A DNA stretch of 64,000 nucleotides, from positions 434,001 to 498,000 of the forward strand of contig JAACJM010000031.1 of NCBI GenBank assembly GCA_013368315.1, given 5' to 3'. Positions 46,895 through 57,102 of this stretch are shown in pieces (position 1 is the first letter of the stretch; each line of letters starts with the position of its first letter). The translations under genes were made by a program, and so were the position numbers. The DNA is from Tetrapyrgos nigripes (Eukaryota; Basidiomycota; Agaricomycetes; Agaricales; Campanellaceae). The notes beneath the pieces were generated by a model. The model was not told the origin of the DNA. It did no database searches and saw only the letters and a list, made by a program, of their open reading frames with translations.

Positions 46895-47395
46895 ACAAAT
46901 ACGCTGGCTCTTAACTTCGAACCCTTCCTTGACAACCTACGAACCCGACCTCCACCGATATATCCTTTCTCCATCAAAAAATCAGACGGCTTCATAAACT
47001 ACCTAGAAGAAGTTAAAACAACAATACACAAACACGCTATTGCATTCGACAATTGTTGGATTGTACTCAACAAAAGATCGTGGACCTCAGGTGAAGTTGC
47101 CATCCTCGAATACCTCCGAATAAAAATATCACCTGAAAATACGTCTCCACGCCACGTTGCAATTGCAGACACTTGTTACTTCGTTCAACTAGGAAACACA
47201 ACTCTTCCATATTGGTTCAGTCACGCCGACTACGAAGAAAGCGCCATCTCAGAATTCTGCCGAGAAGAATACAACGAATACCTCCAGACTCGAATCCCTA
47301 GAGTAAACGACTACTACTGGTCGCTAACCTATTGGGAAGACGTCTCAGGAGAACAGTGGGATCACTTGTTTCCGGAATCCGAAACGAGTGAATGA
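46895..47395 (+). CDS. gypsy-2 ORF0: Met-less open frame overlapping gag start
   Basis: A 166-codon frame open from just after a TAA (46892-46894) to TGA 47393-47395. It overlaps the gag ATG (47392-47394) by ATGA. It contains no ATG at all, so ATG-based ORF calling misses it. The composition looks protein-like (LNFEPFLDNLRTRPPPIYPF, YWSLTYWEDVSGEQWDHLF), rich in aromatic and acidic residues, with no stop despite the stop-prone leader context. Translation would need a non-AUG start (ACG 46901 or CTG 46904), splicing from an upstream ATG, or ATGA coupling. The family is not recognised; it may be a gag extension. Confidence 0.5.
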   Translation, partial: TNTLALNFEPFLDNLRTRPPPIYPFSIKKSDGFINYLEEVKTTIHKHAIAFDNCWIVLNKRSWTSGEVAILEYLRIKISPENTSPRHVAIADTCYFVQLGNTTLPYWFSHADYEESAISEFCREEYNEYLQTRIPRVNDYYWSLTYWEDVSGEQWDHLFPESETSE

Positions 47396-49032
47396 GCGGA
47401 AGCGGAATCCCTAGAACCACTAGATCTCGTACAGCCTCACAAAATCCCAGCCGCACTTCCTCTCCACACATCGTTTGTCTCCGACGTCCTCACGCACATT
47501 TTCCCCGAAACCAACAAGACTGTTACTTCTCGCATGAAAACCAGTGGGAATTTTGTGCAACCCATCCGTGTCCCAATCGACTCTCCATAAATAATCGACC
47601 CCTCTCAACCGAAGAACAAACAGTCAGTATCGAACCAGTTCTACTCTTCCAATCATTACCATCAGAACCTATCACAGAGAACCCGAATCCTGTCAGAACC
47701 CCATCTCCAACTTCGTCTCACGAACCGAACCCAGACAACGAAACTCCTCTAGAACCCCAAATCCCTCTCAACAGATCCCCAACGGACAGTACTCCTAGTG
47801 CAGTCCAAGAACCCATCTCAGTTAATCCCTCACAACCAATCGATTTCCACTCCCTTCACGCCGCCCTCGAAATGTCCGACGATCCTGCAACAGCCGCTGC
47901 GGGAGGGACCCAAGCACTCCACGACACCGCACCATCCGACGATGACGCACAGTCTTCAGCCCTTCCTAGCATGACTACCAAAGAACGAGGAGTGAAACCA
48001 GAGAAGTTCACAGGAGACCGGAACCAAACGAAGGATTGGATGGCCGAATTTAACAACTATCTCCGTCTCAACGACCAAGTCTATCCTACCGAAGGCGAAA
48101 AGATATCGTTCTTCCTCACACTATTCTCAGGAGATGAAGCGAAACGATGGGCGCGTAACATGATGAAAAAGGTCTTTGAGGAAGAAGATGATTTCAGTGA
48201 TAGTGATGAAGAATATACGAGTACCGACGAGGACTCCTCCGCTTCGAAACCAAAAACGAAGAAAAAACCCTGGACTCTACACGAAGTGAAGCGAGAGTTC
48301 CTACGGGATTTCAAACCCTCAGCTCAGGAAACCCAGGCCCAAACCAAAATAGAACACATCAAAATGGAGGGAGCCCTGGCCGATATAGATAAGTACAACT
48401 CCCAATTCAAACGATACGCTGACGATACTGGCTATAACGACAAAGCGTTAATGAAGTACTATCGAAAGGGACTCCCCCGAGGACTAGTCGACCGGATCTC
48501 CTACCTATCCACTCAACCCAGAAATCTCGCGGCATTACAAAAGGCAGCGGTAAAACAACACATGATTTGGTTAGAAAGACAGGAAGAGGAAACCTCATGG
48601 AGTAAACCTTGAAGGGAGGAAGGACAACCGGGAAGGGGATCACAGGGCACAAGAAGTGGTCGAGCAAGAAGTATGGAAGTAAACGCCTTCCAAGATAACG
48701 TCCCAGGTGCATCTTCAATCACTAAATATCCACCGAAACTGACCCCCCAAGAAAGGGACAAAATGAGGAAGGAAGGACGATGTTTCAGGTGCCGAGGACA
48801 GGGACATATGGGTAACAATTGCCCTACGTTCCCTAGCACGCCTCCAACCACTCCCAACAACACGACCTGGAGACCCTCCATAAAGAAAACCGCAGTTGTC
48901 ACAGAGACCTCGGAGCCCAAGGTCGACCCTACCATGGATAACATCTCAGAACTCACTGCCAGAATCGGAGCATTGTCAGGAGAAGAGAAAGAAGGGCTAC
49001 TAAAGAAGTTCGTAACAGAATCGGATTTTTGA
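47392..49032 (+). pseudogene. gag: gypsy-2 Gag with one TGA
   Basis: 546 codons from ATG 47392 to TGA 49030-49032, with an internal TGA at 48610-48612 in a basic linker. The N-terminal ~160 residues are Ser/Pro/Thr-rich. The capsid-like domain runs from GVKPEKFTGDRNQTKDW through RRKGLPRGLVDRI-type blocks (about residues 198-390). A zinc knuckle CFRCRGQGHMGNNC (C-x2-C-x4-H-x4-C) lies at about residue 463. Pol follows in the -1 frame across a T-run (GGATTTTTGA). The stop probably arose from an arginine codon. Confidence 0.85.
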
Positions 49033-52000
49033 ATACCTCCCCTGCCACGTCGTCGGGAGGAGGGACATGGACATACATACCAGTAAAGCACAGGCAATAC
49101 ACGAGCCTTATACCCTTTCGTAAGCCACGATCCCCATCTGAATTGAGAATCACGGCAATCACTCGAAACCAACAGACCCCCTCAATAGAGCTTAAAATCG
49201 AATTGATCGGGAAAATAACTGGACGAAAAATTGACGCAACCGCTCTGCTAGACAGTGGAGCAGAAGGAATCATCATTAATGACGCCTTCGCCCAAAAACA
49301 TCATCTCAAACGCATCCCCCTAGAAAAACCATTTCCGGTTCGAAACGTCGACGGATCAGAAAACGTAATGGGATGGGTAAGGCACTACACCATTCAAAAA
49401 CTACGAATCTACACCCAAGACCACCAATCTCACCATGAAGAAACCGCCGAGTTTTATATCACGGATATCGGAGATCACGATATCATCTTGGGTACCGATT
49501 GGTTACGACATCATAATCCAGAGATCGACTGGGTGACATCAGAGATCAACCTAACACGATGCCCCAACGCTTGCGCACTGGGAAAAGCCCCAGTATTAAC
49601 CAAAGCTAAGTCGAAAATCTCCCCTCCGAAAACAAAACAACCTGAAATAGTCGACCCTAGAACACATCACCAGAATTACCAAGTAATATTCAAAGACATC
49701 GTAGGACCTCACAAAATGACACCACAACCCAAGGTGGCCGGACAACGCCGATCACAACGACCTAGGAAGATCTGACTGCAAAGAATGGACTTAGGAGCGA
49801 TGCTTGGCTCAGAAGACATGACTGGACAATGGAATGTCCCAGAACAATGGAGTGAACTCGTTATGGAATATCTAGATACCCCAAACGATCCTGACGAAGG
49901 TCTGGCAGGAACCAAGCTGAGTATCCGAACTGCCTTTACCAAAGCACGACGAAACACTGAAGACGAATCCACAAACCCGCCGACCACGTTACAAGAACAA
50001 ATACCCAAACAGTATCACGAACACCTATCGGTGTTCAACAAAAAGACTTCAGAATGCTTACCCCAACGAAGCGATTGGGACCATGCAATCGAGCTACAAG
50101 ACGGCTTCCAACCACGCGCATGTAAAACATACCCTCTTTCCCCAAACAAACAATCCGAACTCGACTCCTTCCTGAACGAAAATCTCGAAAAGGGATATAT
50201 TAAACCATCAAAATCTCCAATGGCAAGTCCCTTCTTCTTTGTTAAGAAAAAGGACGGAAAGCTACGCCCAGTACAGGATTACAGAGCACTCAATAAGGGT
50301 ACCGTGAAAAACGCATACCCACTACCCCTCATCCCAGAACTAATCGACAACTCAAGCACACATACGTGTTCAGTAAAATCGACCTACGGTGGGGATACAA
50401 TAACATCCGTATCAAAGAGGGGGACGAATGGAAAGCCACCTTCAAAACCAACCGAGGACTATTTGAGCCGACTGTCATGTTTTCTGGACTAATGAACTCG
50501 CCAGCGACCTTCCAAGCGATGATGAACACTATTTTCAAGGACCTCATCGACCAAGGGAAGGTCGTCATCTATATGGATGACATTTTGGTATTCACCCATG
50601 ACCTAGAAGAACATCGAGAATTAGTTCGAACAGTTCTACAGCGACTATGAGACAACGACCTATACGCCAAACCCGAAAAATGCGTATTCGAGGCAGAAAA
50701 GGTCGACTTCTTGGGACTGATTGTCTCGCACGACACCTTGTCGATGGACCCAGCCAAGGTAGAAGGAGTACTTGAATGGCCAACCCCCAAAACAGTAAAG
50801 GAAGTTCAGGCCTTCTTAGGATTCAGAAACTTCTACAGACGCTTCATCAAAGACTTTTCGAAAATCACACGCCCCCTCTTCGATCTGACGAGGAAGGACA
50901 GCCACTGGAACTGGGGAACAGAGGCCGAAAAGGCATTTCAATCCCTCAAAACGGCTTTCACATCCAAACCCGTCCTACTGATGCCAGATCACACGAAGCC
51001 ATACTGAGTGGAAGTAGACGCATCAGACTACGCAACGGGGGGGATACTCATGCAAACCGGAGAAGACAATCGATGGCACCCAGTCGCCTACATCTCCAAA
51101 TCCCTCTCAGAAACCGAACGAAACTACGACATCCACGACAAGGAACTACTGGCAATCATACGGGCGCTGGAAGCATGGAGACACTATCTGGAGGGGGCCC
51201 CCCATTCTATCGAAATCTTCACCGATCACAGGAACTTGGAGTATTTCCAGACCGCCCAAAAGCTCAGTCGGCGACAGGCACGATGGGCGTTGTTCCTCAC
51301 ACGATTTGAGTTCTCCCTCCAACATAAACCAGGAAGTCTAAATAAAGCTGACCCGTTGTCTAGACGACCAGACCACAAAATCGGGACCGAGAACGACAAC
51401 ACCGACAGAATCCTTCTCAACCCCAAATTCTTCCGAATCCGAGCAACTAGACAAGGAACAGTAACCGCTATAGGAGACGTAGAACTACGACAGAGAATCA
51501 AGGAATGCCCCAAGAGGGACCTAGACGTAGTAAGTGCCTTAGATGTCATCCTACGAAACGGACCACGTTCGCTGGTGAAGAATCTACAGGAATGGAACTA
51601 CGAAGATGGAATCATCTTATTTCGAGGCAAAATCTACGTACCAGCAGACAACGACCTCCGACGGGATATCGTAAAACTACACCACGACTCCCTGGCAACA
51701 GGACACCCCAGACGATACAAGACCTACGAACTAGTCAGCAGAGAATTTTGGTGGCCAGGAATGTCAGTCTTTGTCAGAGACTACGTAGCTGGCTGCGCCA
51801 AATGCCAGGCGACGAAAACCAACAACCATCCCACTCGGATCCCCTTAATTCCCACCGAAATTCCAGAACGTCCATTTGGGACTATTACCACCGACTTCAT
51901 CACGGATCTCCCCGAATGCAAAGGATTCAATGCAATTCACATCACAGTCGACAAGTCAACAAAAACGGTCATCATATCGCTGTGTACAAAAACAATTGAC

Positions 52001-52945
52001 AGTGACGGAACGATGAATCTGCTACTTGACAACACTTGGCGGCGGTACGGATTGTGGGATAAAATGATATCCGACCGAGGACCGCAGTTCGCTAGCAAGG
52101 TCATGATCGCGATCCATGAGAAGCTAGGCATAACTTCAGCCCTTAGTACTGCTTACCACCCACAGACCAACGGAGAGTCGGAGCGATACAATCAAGAATT
52201 GGAACAGTTCCTACGGACCTTCTGTAATTACCGACAAGAAGACTGGGTGGACTATCTACCCTACGCCGAATTTAGTCATAACACCAGAATCCATTCAGTG
52301 ACAGGAAAATCCCCCTTCGAACTCCTACACGGATACCAACCACGCTTCTTTCCATCATTCAATCCAACCTCTAACCTACCGACGGTAGAGGAACGACTCG
52401 AAAACCTCAACCAACTCAGGGACGAACTCAAAGCAAGTCTAACATCGGCCGCCGAAACAATGAAAGCACAGCATGGAAATTATTCCATGTCCTGGACAGG
52501 GTACAAGGTCGGAGATAAGGTGCTACTCAACGGAAAAAATCTAAAGACAACAAGACCGAAAGCTAAGTTGTCCGATCGTCGTCATGGCCCATTCGAGATC
52601 ATTGAAGTAATCAGCCAGGTTAACTACAAATTGAAATTACCGACAACCTGGCGAATACACCCTGTCTTCCACGCTTCCCTATTAACGCCGTACGTCGAAA
52701 CGGACGCTCATGGACCAAACTACCCCGAACCTCCCGTGGAGCTGCTAGACGCAGACGAAGAATACGATGTTGAAATGATATTAGACTCAAAACCAACCAG
52801 AAACAGAAAAGGTACTCAGTACCTCATCAAATGGTTGGACTACCCCGACTCGGAGAATACTTGGGTACCTACGTCAAACCTGACCAAGGTAAAAGACATG
52901 ATCAAAGAATTCCATCAGAAACACCCCCGAGCTTACCGACACTAA
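49029..52945 (+). pseudogene. pol: gypsy-2 pol: protease, RT, RNase H, integrase, chromodomain
   Basis: Protease: ALLDSGAEGIIIND and DIILGTDWL. TGA at 49773-49775 separates it from [35 protein letters not shown], a lost base near 50348 (frameshift), [15 protein letters not shown], then YMDD. TGA at 50648-50650 and 51005-51007 lie where relatives have arginine. RNase H: VDASDYATGG, FTDHRNLEYF. Integrase: an H-H-C-C finger (HHDSLATGHP...CAKCQ) and the D, D, E triad (TTDFITDLP, SDRGPQFAS, NGESERYNQ). Chromodomain at the C-terminus: YDVEMILDSKPTRN, YLIKWLDYPDSENTW. From 51008 to 52945 the frame is fully open (645 codons). Confidence 0.93.
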
Positions 52946-53103
52946 CGGCGTCTACTGTCACCACCTAATTGACGGCGACTTCATCGCCCCCCACCACCAC
53001 AAATAAGGACTCGTTAAAAGGCGGATATACCAAAACTAAACGACAGAACAAGCTCAATCACATCCTACCACACACCTCTTCACCCTCTCACTATACCTCC
53101 ATC

Positions 53104-53640
53104 ATGACTACACCCATCGCTATCACAGTCTCGACTACCACCACAACAACAATCGACCCGTTGACGGACAACACCGGACGCTGCAGATACGGTCAACGAT
53201 CAGGCCGGCGTTGCAGATTAGACGAAGGGCACATGGGGAGGCACAGCGGATGTAACCAATGCATCTGGCCAGGACATGAATCGTCAAAACGATGCAAGTT
53301 GGGAGCAGGACACCGAGCGAGATGCGCTACCTACCGGTCTAGCCTCCGAGCCAATGAACGAAACAACCTGGGGTGGGGAGATGCAAGCATATGGGGAGGA
53401 AACACTCAGTTAAACTATGTCGACGACAACATCGGATGGGGTAACAACAACGATGGATGGGGAACATGGGAAGGGATAGGATGGGGGGGACGTGAATCAG
53501 ACCTGACAGGATGGGGCACCTTCCCCAACGACTCACCGGAAACTTGGCTGACTATACGTGGTTTGGACAAAAGGATCAAGAAGCAGTGGACGAAGCAGTG
53601 GACCAATTGGCTTCCGAGCTCCGGTGAAAGCTCGACCTAG
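53104..53640 (+). CDS. gypsy-2 ORF3: zinc-finger doublet plus GWG-rich protein
   Basis: 178 aa from ATG 53104; the frame is open from 52969, but only from a TTG. It lies between pol and the 3' polypurine tract, where some elements have an extra gene. Residues ~26-78 form two similar units: C-x9-C-x5-H-x3-H and C-x10-C-x5-H-x3-C, each with a C-x5 GH core. The rest is Trp/Gly/Asn-rich (GWGxN, WGG) with a basic C-terminus (KRIKKQWTKQWTNW). The doublet is also present in the host copia element at 43073-43228. Zinc binding is likely from the Cys/His spacing; a nucleic-acid-binding role is inference. No signal peptide or membrane helix, so it is not an env gene. Intact. Confidence 0.75.
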   Translation: MTTPIAITVSTTTTTTIDPLTDNTGRCRYGQRSGRRCRLDEGHMGRHSGCNQCIWPGHESSKRCKLGAGHRARCATYRSSLRANERNNLGWGDASIWGGNTQLNYVDDNIGWGNNNDGWGTWEGIGWGGRESDLTGWGTFPNDSPETWLTIRGLDKRIKKQWTKQWTNWLPSSGESST

Positions 53641-53651
53641 AGGGGGGGTAG
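53641..53651 (+). promoter_or_regulatory. gypsy-2 polypurine tract
   Basis: AGGGGGGGTAG immediately before the 3' LTR and directly after the ORF3 stop. Confidence 0.85.
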
Positions 53652-54125
53652 TGTCATGAATCGCCTCCCGTCTCTTTGATTCCCTCTTCATTTCCTTCTA
53701 CTACCTATCCACTTCTATTCACTGTTCTATCACCTTCCATAAACCCATAAACACTAATTACTTCTCATCATCGTCCATCCCGATCTATGACTCACTTCTC
53801 TGCTTCCTTTATCTCCATGGACATTCTCACACATATACTTCTTTACTTGACTCACATTCTTATCTCCTCCGATCCCTAGGCTCCATGGACATTCTCACAT
53901 ATTCATTCCTCTCTTATATATATCTTAGATCTCGTAGCTAGATTCCTTAGTCTGTTCTCTTCGTCTCCACTCCGCTCCTAGTACAGTGCAGTGTCGAGCA
54001 TAGTCAGCTACTCGATCCCTTTCGTCTCCATTATCCTTTCTCTATCTCATCTCATTGTAACTTGCCAAATCTATCTGTTCATTGTGTGACTTGGGTGGTT
54101 TTGCTAAGTGACAACGTTCTTGACA
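53652..54125 (+). repeat. gypsy-2 3' LTR
   Basis: 474 bp, identical to the 5' LTR except three CpG-type transitions (CCCAAT/CCCGAT, CTCCGC/CTCTGC, GTTGAG/GTCGAG). Confidence 0.96.
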
Positions 54126-55603
54126 GCAAGACTCGTTGCAAAAGGTTTTTCACAGATCGAAGGCATAGACTTTGATCAAGTATATTCGCCTGTTGTTCGA
54201 TTCGAGACTGTGCGCTTAATCTTCACTTTAGCTGCACTTAAAGGTTGGCACGTGTCTGGTGTCGACATCCGATCAGCCTATTTATATGGCTTACTCGATG
54301 AAGAAATCTATATGGAACAACCAGAAGCCTTTAAAGAAAAAGGACAAGAGCATAAAGTCGTCCGGCTTCTTCGTGCTCTTTGCGGACTCAAACAAGCAGG
54401 ACTTGCATGGTGGAAAAGTCTTGATAAGTCCATGGTGGAACTTGGTTTTAAACGAATCATTTCCGACACCGGAATCTTCATTCACAAACGCTATGACGCC
54501 AACAATGATCTTATTGAAAATTCTATCGTTATTGCCGTAGTCTATGTGGATGACGCTCTATTCTGTGGAGCTAACAAAGCCTTAGTCTTACGACTCAAAG
54601 GAAACTTTATGAAGAGATGGGAATGTAGGGATCTAGGCGATGCCAAAGAATTCCTTAGGATGAGAATTACCAGGAAAGGCAGCAAGGTCTCTTTAGACCA
54701 GTGCGCTTATCTGGATAAAATCCTAGAGACATATGGAATGCAAAACGCAAAAGTTTCTGCTACCCCATTACCCGCCAATTATCACCCTCTTCCTCTCCCA
54801 GAAGACGCTCCTGTCAACTATACTCTTCGTCAAAGTTATCAGGAGATAATCGGATCCTTACTTTATTTAATGTTAGGAACACATCCTGATATTTCCTTTG
54901 CTGTCACAAAACTTGCGCAATTTGCTGCAAACCCCTCACAAGAACACTACAATAAGGCAAAAGACATTTGCCGTTACCTCGTTGGCACTAGAAAATATGC
55001 TCTTGTGTACAACGGTCGAGGGGGAGAAGGCTTATCAGCCTATACAGACTCTGATTGGGGATCAGATCCTGGATCTTGCAAATCTCAAACTGGCTTCTTT
55101 CTACAATTAGCCCAAGCACCATTTAGCTGGACGTCTAGACAACAAAAGACAGTTGCCCTATCTTTGACTGAAGCTGAATACATGGCACTTAGTGACTGCA
55201 GTCGACAAGTATGCTGGTTCAAGACTCTTCTCAGTGAAATCGAATATCTTCTCCACGCTATTCCAATTTACGGTGACAATCAGGGATCAATTTTTATTGC
55301 ATCAAACCCTGTCACGGATAAGCGAACCAAGCACATTGATATTCGATATCATTTTGTTCGAGAAAAAGTCATCGACGAGACAGTCAAGTTATTCTTCATT
55401 GAAGGAAGCAATAACCCTGCAGATCTACTCACTAAAGCTCTAGATCGAGTAAAGTTTGAGAAGTTCAGAAAACAATTAGGACTTCAGTTTTATAATTGAA
55501 AAAAGTCCTATAAATCGCATCGAAAATATCGAGGCACTGGATCCCTTCCTTCCATGGCTGCTTACAGCGCCTACCTATGCTTACACGCACTACCGTGCTG
55601 CTT

Positions 55604-55616
55604 AGCAAGGGGGAGT
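55604..55616 (+). promoter_or_regulatory. copia polypurine tract
   Basis: AGCAAGGGGGAG directly before the 3' LTR at 55617. Confidence 0.85.
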
Positions 55617-55983
55617 GTTGAATTGGCGCATTCAGTTGCAGCCATCAACATCATCTATGTAGAACAATAGTAGTAGTTATAAATAGAACAATAAGATTAT
55701 ATAAACAATAAATGTAGTACGACAATAGTGTACGAAACCAGCATTGTACTATCAAGTACAATAGAATCTTATTGTTACTCTAGTATTAGTTTACATGTAT
55801 TTGTACATCCTCAAAGGTATATAAGGACTCGTAGATAGTCCTCCAAATAACAAGTTTTATACTTAACTCACATTGCTCAATAAGCCTCTTACAAGCCTTA
55901 CAAGCTACTCTCTATCCACAGGTAAGTTGCGTAGTTGCCACTGTGTTTAGTAGTGTACAGGACTGTACCATGCCTGCTTCACA
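55617..55983 (+). repeat. copia 3' LTR
   Basis: Matches the 5' LTR except three visible differences, all at CpG sites. It is followed by the CTTCA target duplication. Confidence 0.95.
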
Positions 55984-56319
55984 CTTCAAAGATCATGCCA
56001 GCAGCCAACAGACAGAGTGATTGAACACATTCATTCATTAGTACATCAGTTAGTGACCAAGGGCCTGGGGCAGCCACTCTGCCAGTGCTTGAAAAGAGGA
56101 CTTGGACTTACTGACACAATTTCTGTGCAACTCACAAAGTAGACGTCAGTGCATTCCGCTATTGTCGTAGCCGTATCGCAGGCATACAAGGGCATCAAAG
56201 CAGCAATATTGACGAAAATTCTGTCGGTGAGGTAGTGGTGAAAGTAATGCAAAGCCTAGACATACGTATGAGTTACGCGTAGGAGCAATCTGCCTCGAGA
56301 GTCCGAGTCCGAGCGTGAA

Positions 56320-57102
56320 AGTAGCTGTGGACTGGTGTTGTCACTGCTATCCATTCCGTCCATCGTTATCTTCTGTCTTCGTGCTTCGGTGTCGGATTGA
56401 GGATGTATTCAGGCGGACGGAGCTAGAATAGAGACGGCTGGCCCAATAAGCGCTTCAGCCTTACGTCAGCGGAAAAAAGTTTTTGTTTGGTCTTGTGTGT
56501 CGATACCTTCTCATTGTACGCGACGGCCATGTGATGTTGATGTTGATTGAGGACGCGAGACACGGCACTCAACGCGTCAATTTGCATTAACAAGCGCTCT
56601 AGCACTCTCATTTGAAGCTTGTGTATATATGTGGTTGGAAAGTATGGTTGATAAAGCTAAGAAGGCAAGTATGGATAGCGTATGATTTTGAAATTTGAAT
56701 GATTTATTATGCATATAGGGACTAGTCTGTTTGTAGCACTCGTACTTTGTCGTATGCAGAAATGAAGCAGGAAATGCAAATGAATGAATGATCTCGTAGG
56801 AGTATACGTATGTACTATGAATTGGTCGTAAAGGGATAGACGTGTAGATGAAGATAAAGATGCAAGTAGTAGGAGAGAAGAGAAAACGGAGATGCAAGGT
56901 AGCCATCTGGTAATGGAAGAAGATTTGGAAAGGTAGCGCTGTAGGTCAGTGTGATAGTCATGGTGATGGTGATGGTCATGAAAGAAAGAGAGAGAGAAAA
57001 AGAAAAGGCAAGCAAGTATGCAAGTAAGCAGAAAGGTAAAAACAAAAAAAAAAAACCAGATATATAAAAACACCTTTTCAACCCTCGCCTCAGGCTCATT
57101 CA
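56320..57102. other. Duplicated segment and 3' flank of the cyclin gene
   Basis: 56320-56530 is the second copy of the 16090-16310 segment. 56600-57100 has low-complexity AT/GA tracts (GAAAGAAAGAGAGAGAGAAA, an A-run at 57044) and the likely 3' UTR of the minus-strand cyclin. No gene. Confidence 0.5.

Larger units (their letters stand above)
46364..54125 (+). mobile_element. gypsy-2: full-length chromovirus nested in copia RT
   Basis: 7,762 bp with identical-length LTRs (46364-46837, 53652-54125; 474 bp, three differences). Target duplication is GCAAG (46359-46363 and 54126-54130). Order: LTR, primer site, a Met-less ORF, gag, protease/RT/RNase H/integrase/chromodomain, ORF3, polypurine tract, LTR. 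Its pol belongs to a different lineage from gypsy-1. Four TGA codons and one frameshift inactivate gag-pol. Confidence 0.96.
41775..55499 (+). pseudogene. gag-pol: copia gag-pol, one frame, two TGA codons, split by gypsy-2
   Basis: ATG 41775. Gag (residues ~1-250) has the copia-type DFNIWANILLSWLQATGL start and a Lys/Gly-rich tail. A long low-complexity spacer (~260-790) holds, in another frame, a zinc-finger doublet (43073-43228). Protease reads WLLDSGASAHFTF (about 44200). The integrase has HRRIGHPS..C..C and then D, D, E (HTDLKEF, MSDMGGEF, NGRAERF); TGA 45003-45005 interrupts it. RT begins with VIKN, a TGA (46320-46322) and WVFDIK, is cut at 46363 by gypsy-2 and resumes at 54126 with ARLVAKGF; it has YVDDALFCG. 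RNase H has SDWGSDP and ADLLTKAL. The frame is the same on both sides of the insert. Both TGAs sit where Arg is expected. Confidence 0.93.
41111..55983 (+). mobile_element. Ty1/copia retrotransposon carrying a nested gypsy-2
   Basis: Canonical LTRs (41111-41478 and 55617-55983), target duplication CTTCA (41106-41110 and 55984-55988), a half-tRNA primer site after the 5' LTR, and a GCAAGGGGGAG polypurine tract before the 3' LTR. Without the insert the element is about 7.1 kb with one gag-pol frame. The LTRs differ at only three sites that I could see, so it is young. Confidence 0.96.
40800..56290 (-). pseudogene. DUF6534-like copy D, split by the copia/gypsy-2 nest
   Basis: Two flanks of the copia element, 40800-41110 and 55984-56290, join (over the CTTCA duplication) into one sequence that matches 13360-13830 in inverted orientation. 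On the minus strand 56258-56141 is exon 3 (HYFHHYLTDRIFVNIA), then comes intron-like sequence, then after the nest an exon remnant with the CGETDVSTF block at about 41000. Exons between are missing or unreadable. Confidence 0.65.

Noticed and set aside
53104..53640. gypsy-2 ORF3 as an envelope (env) gene
   Set aside because: No signal peptide, no membrane helix; Cys/His-rich and Trp/Gly-rich instead.
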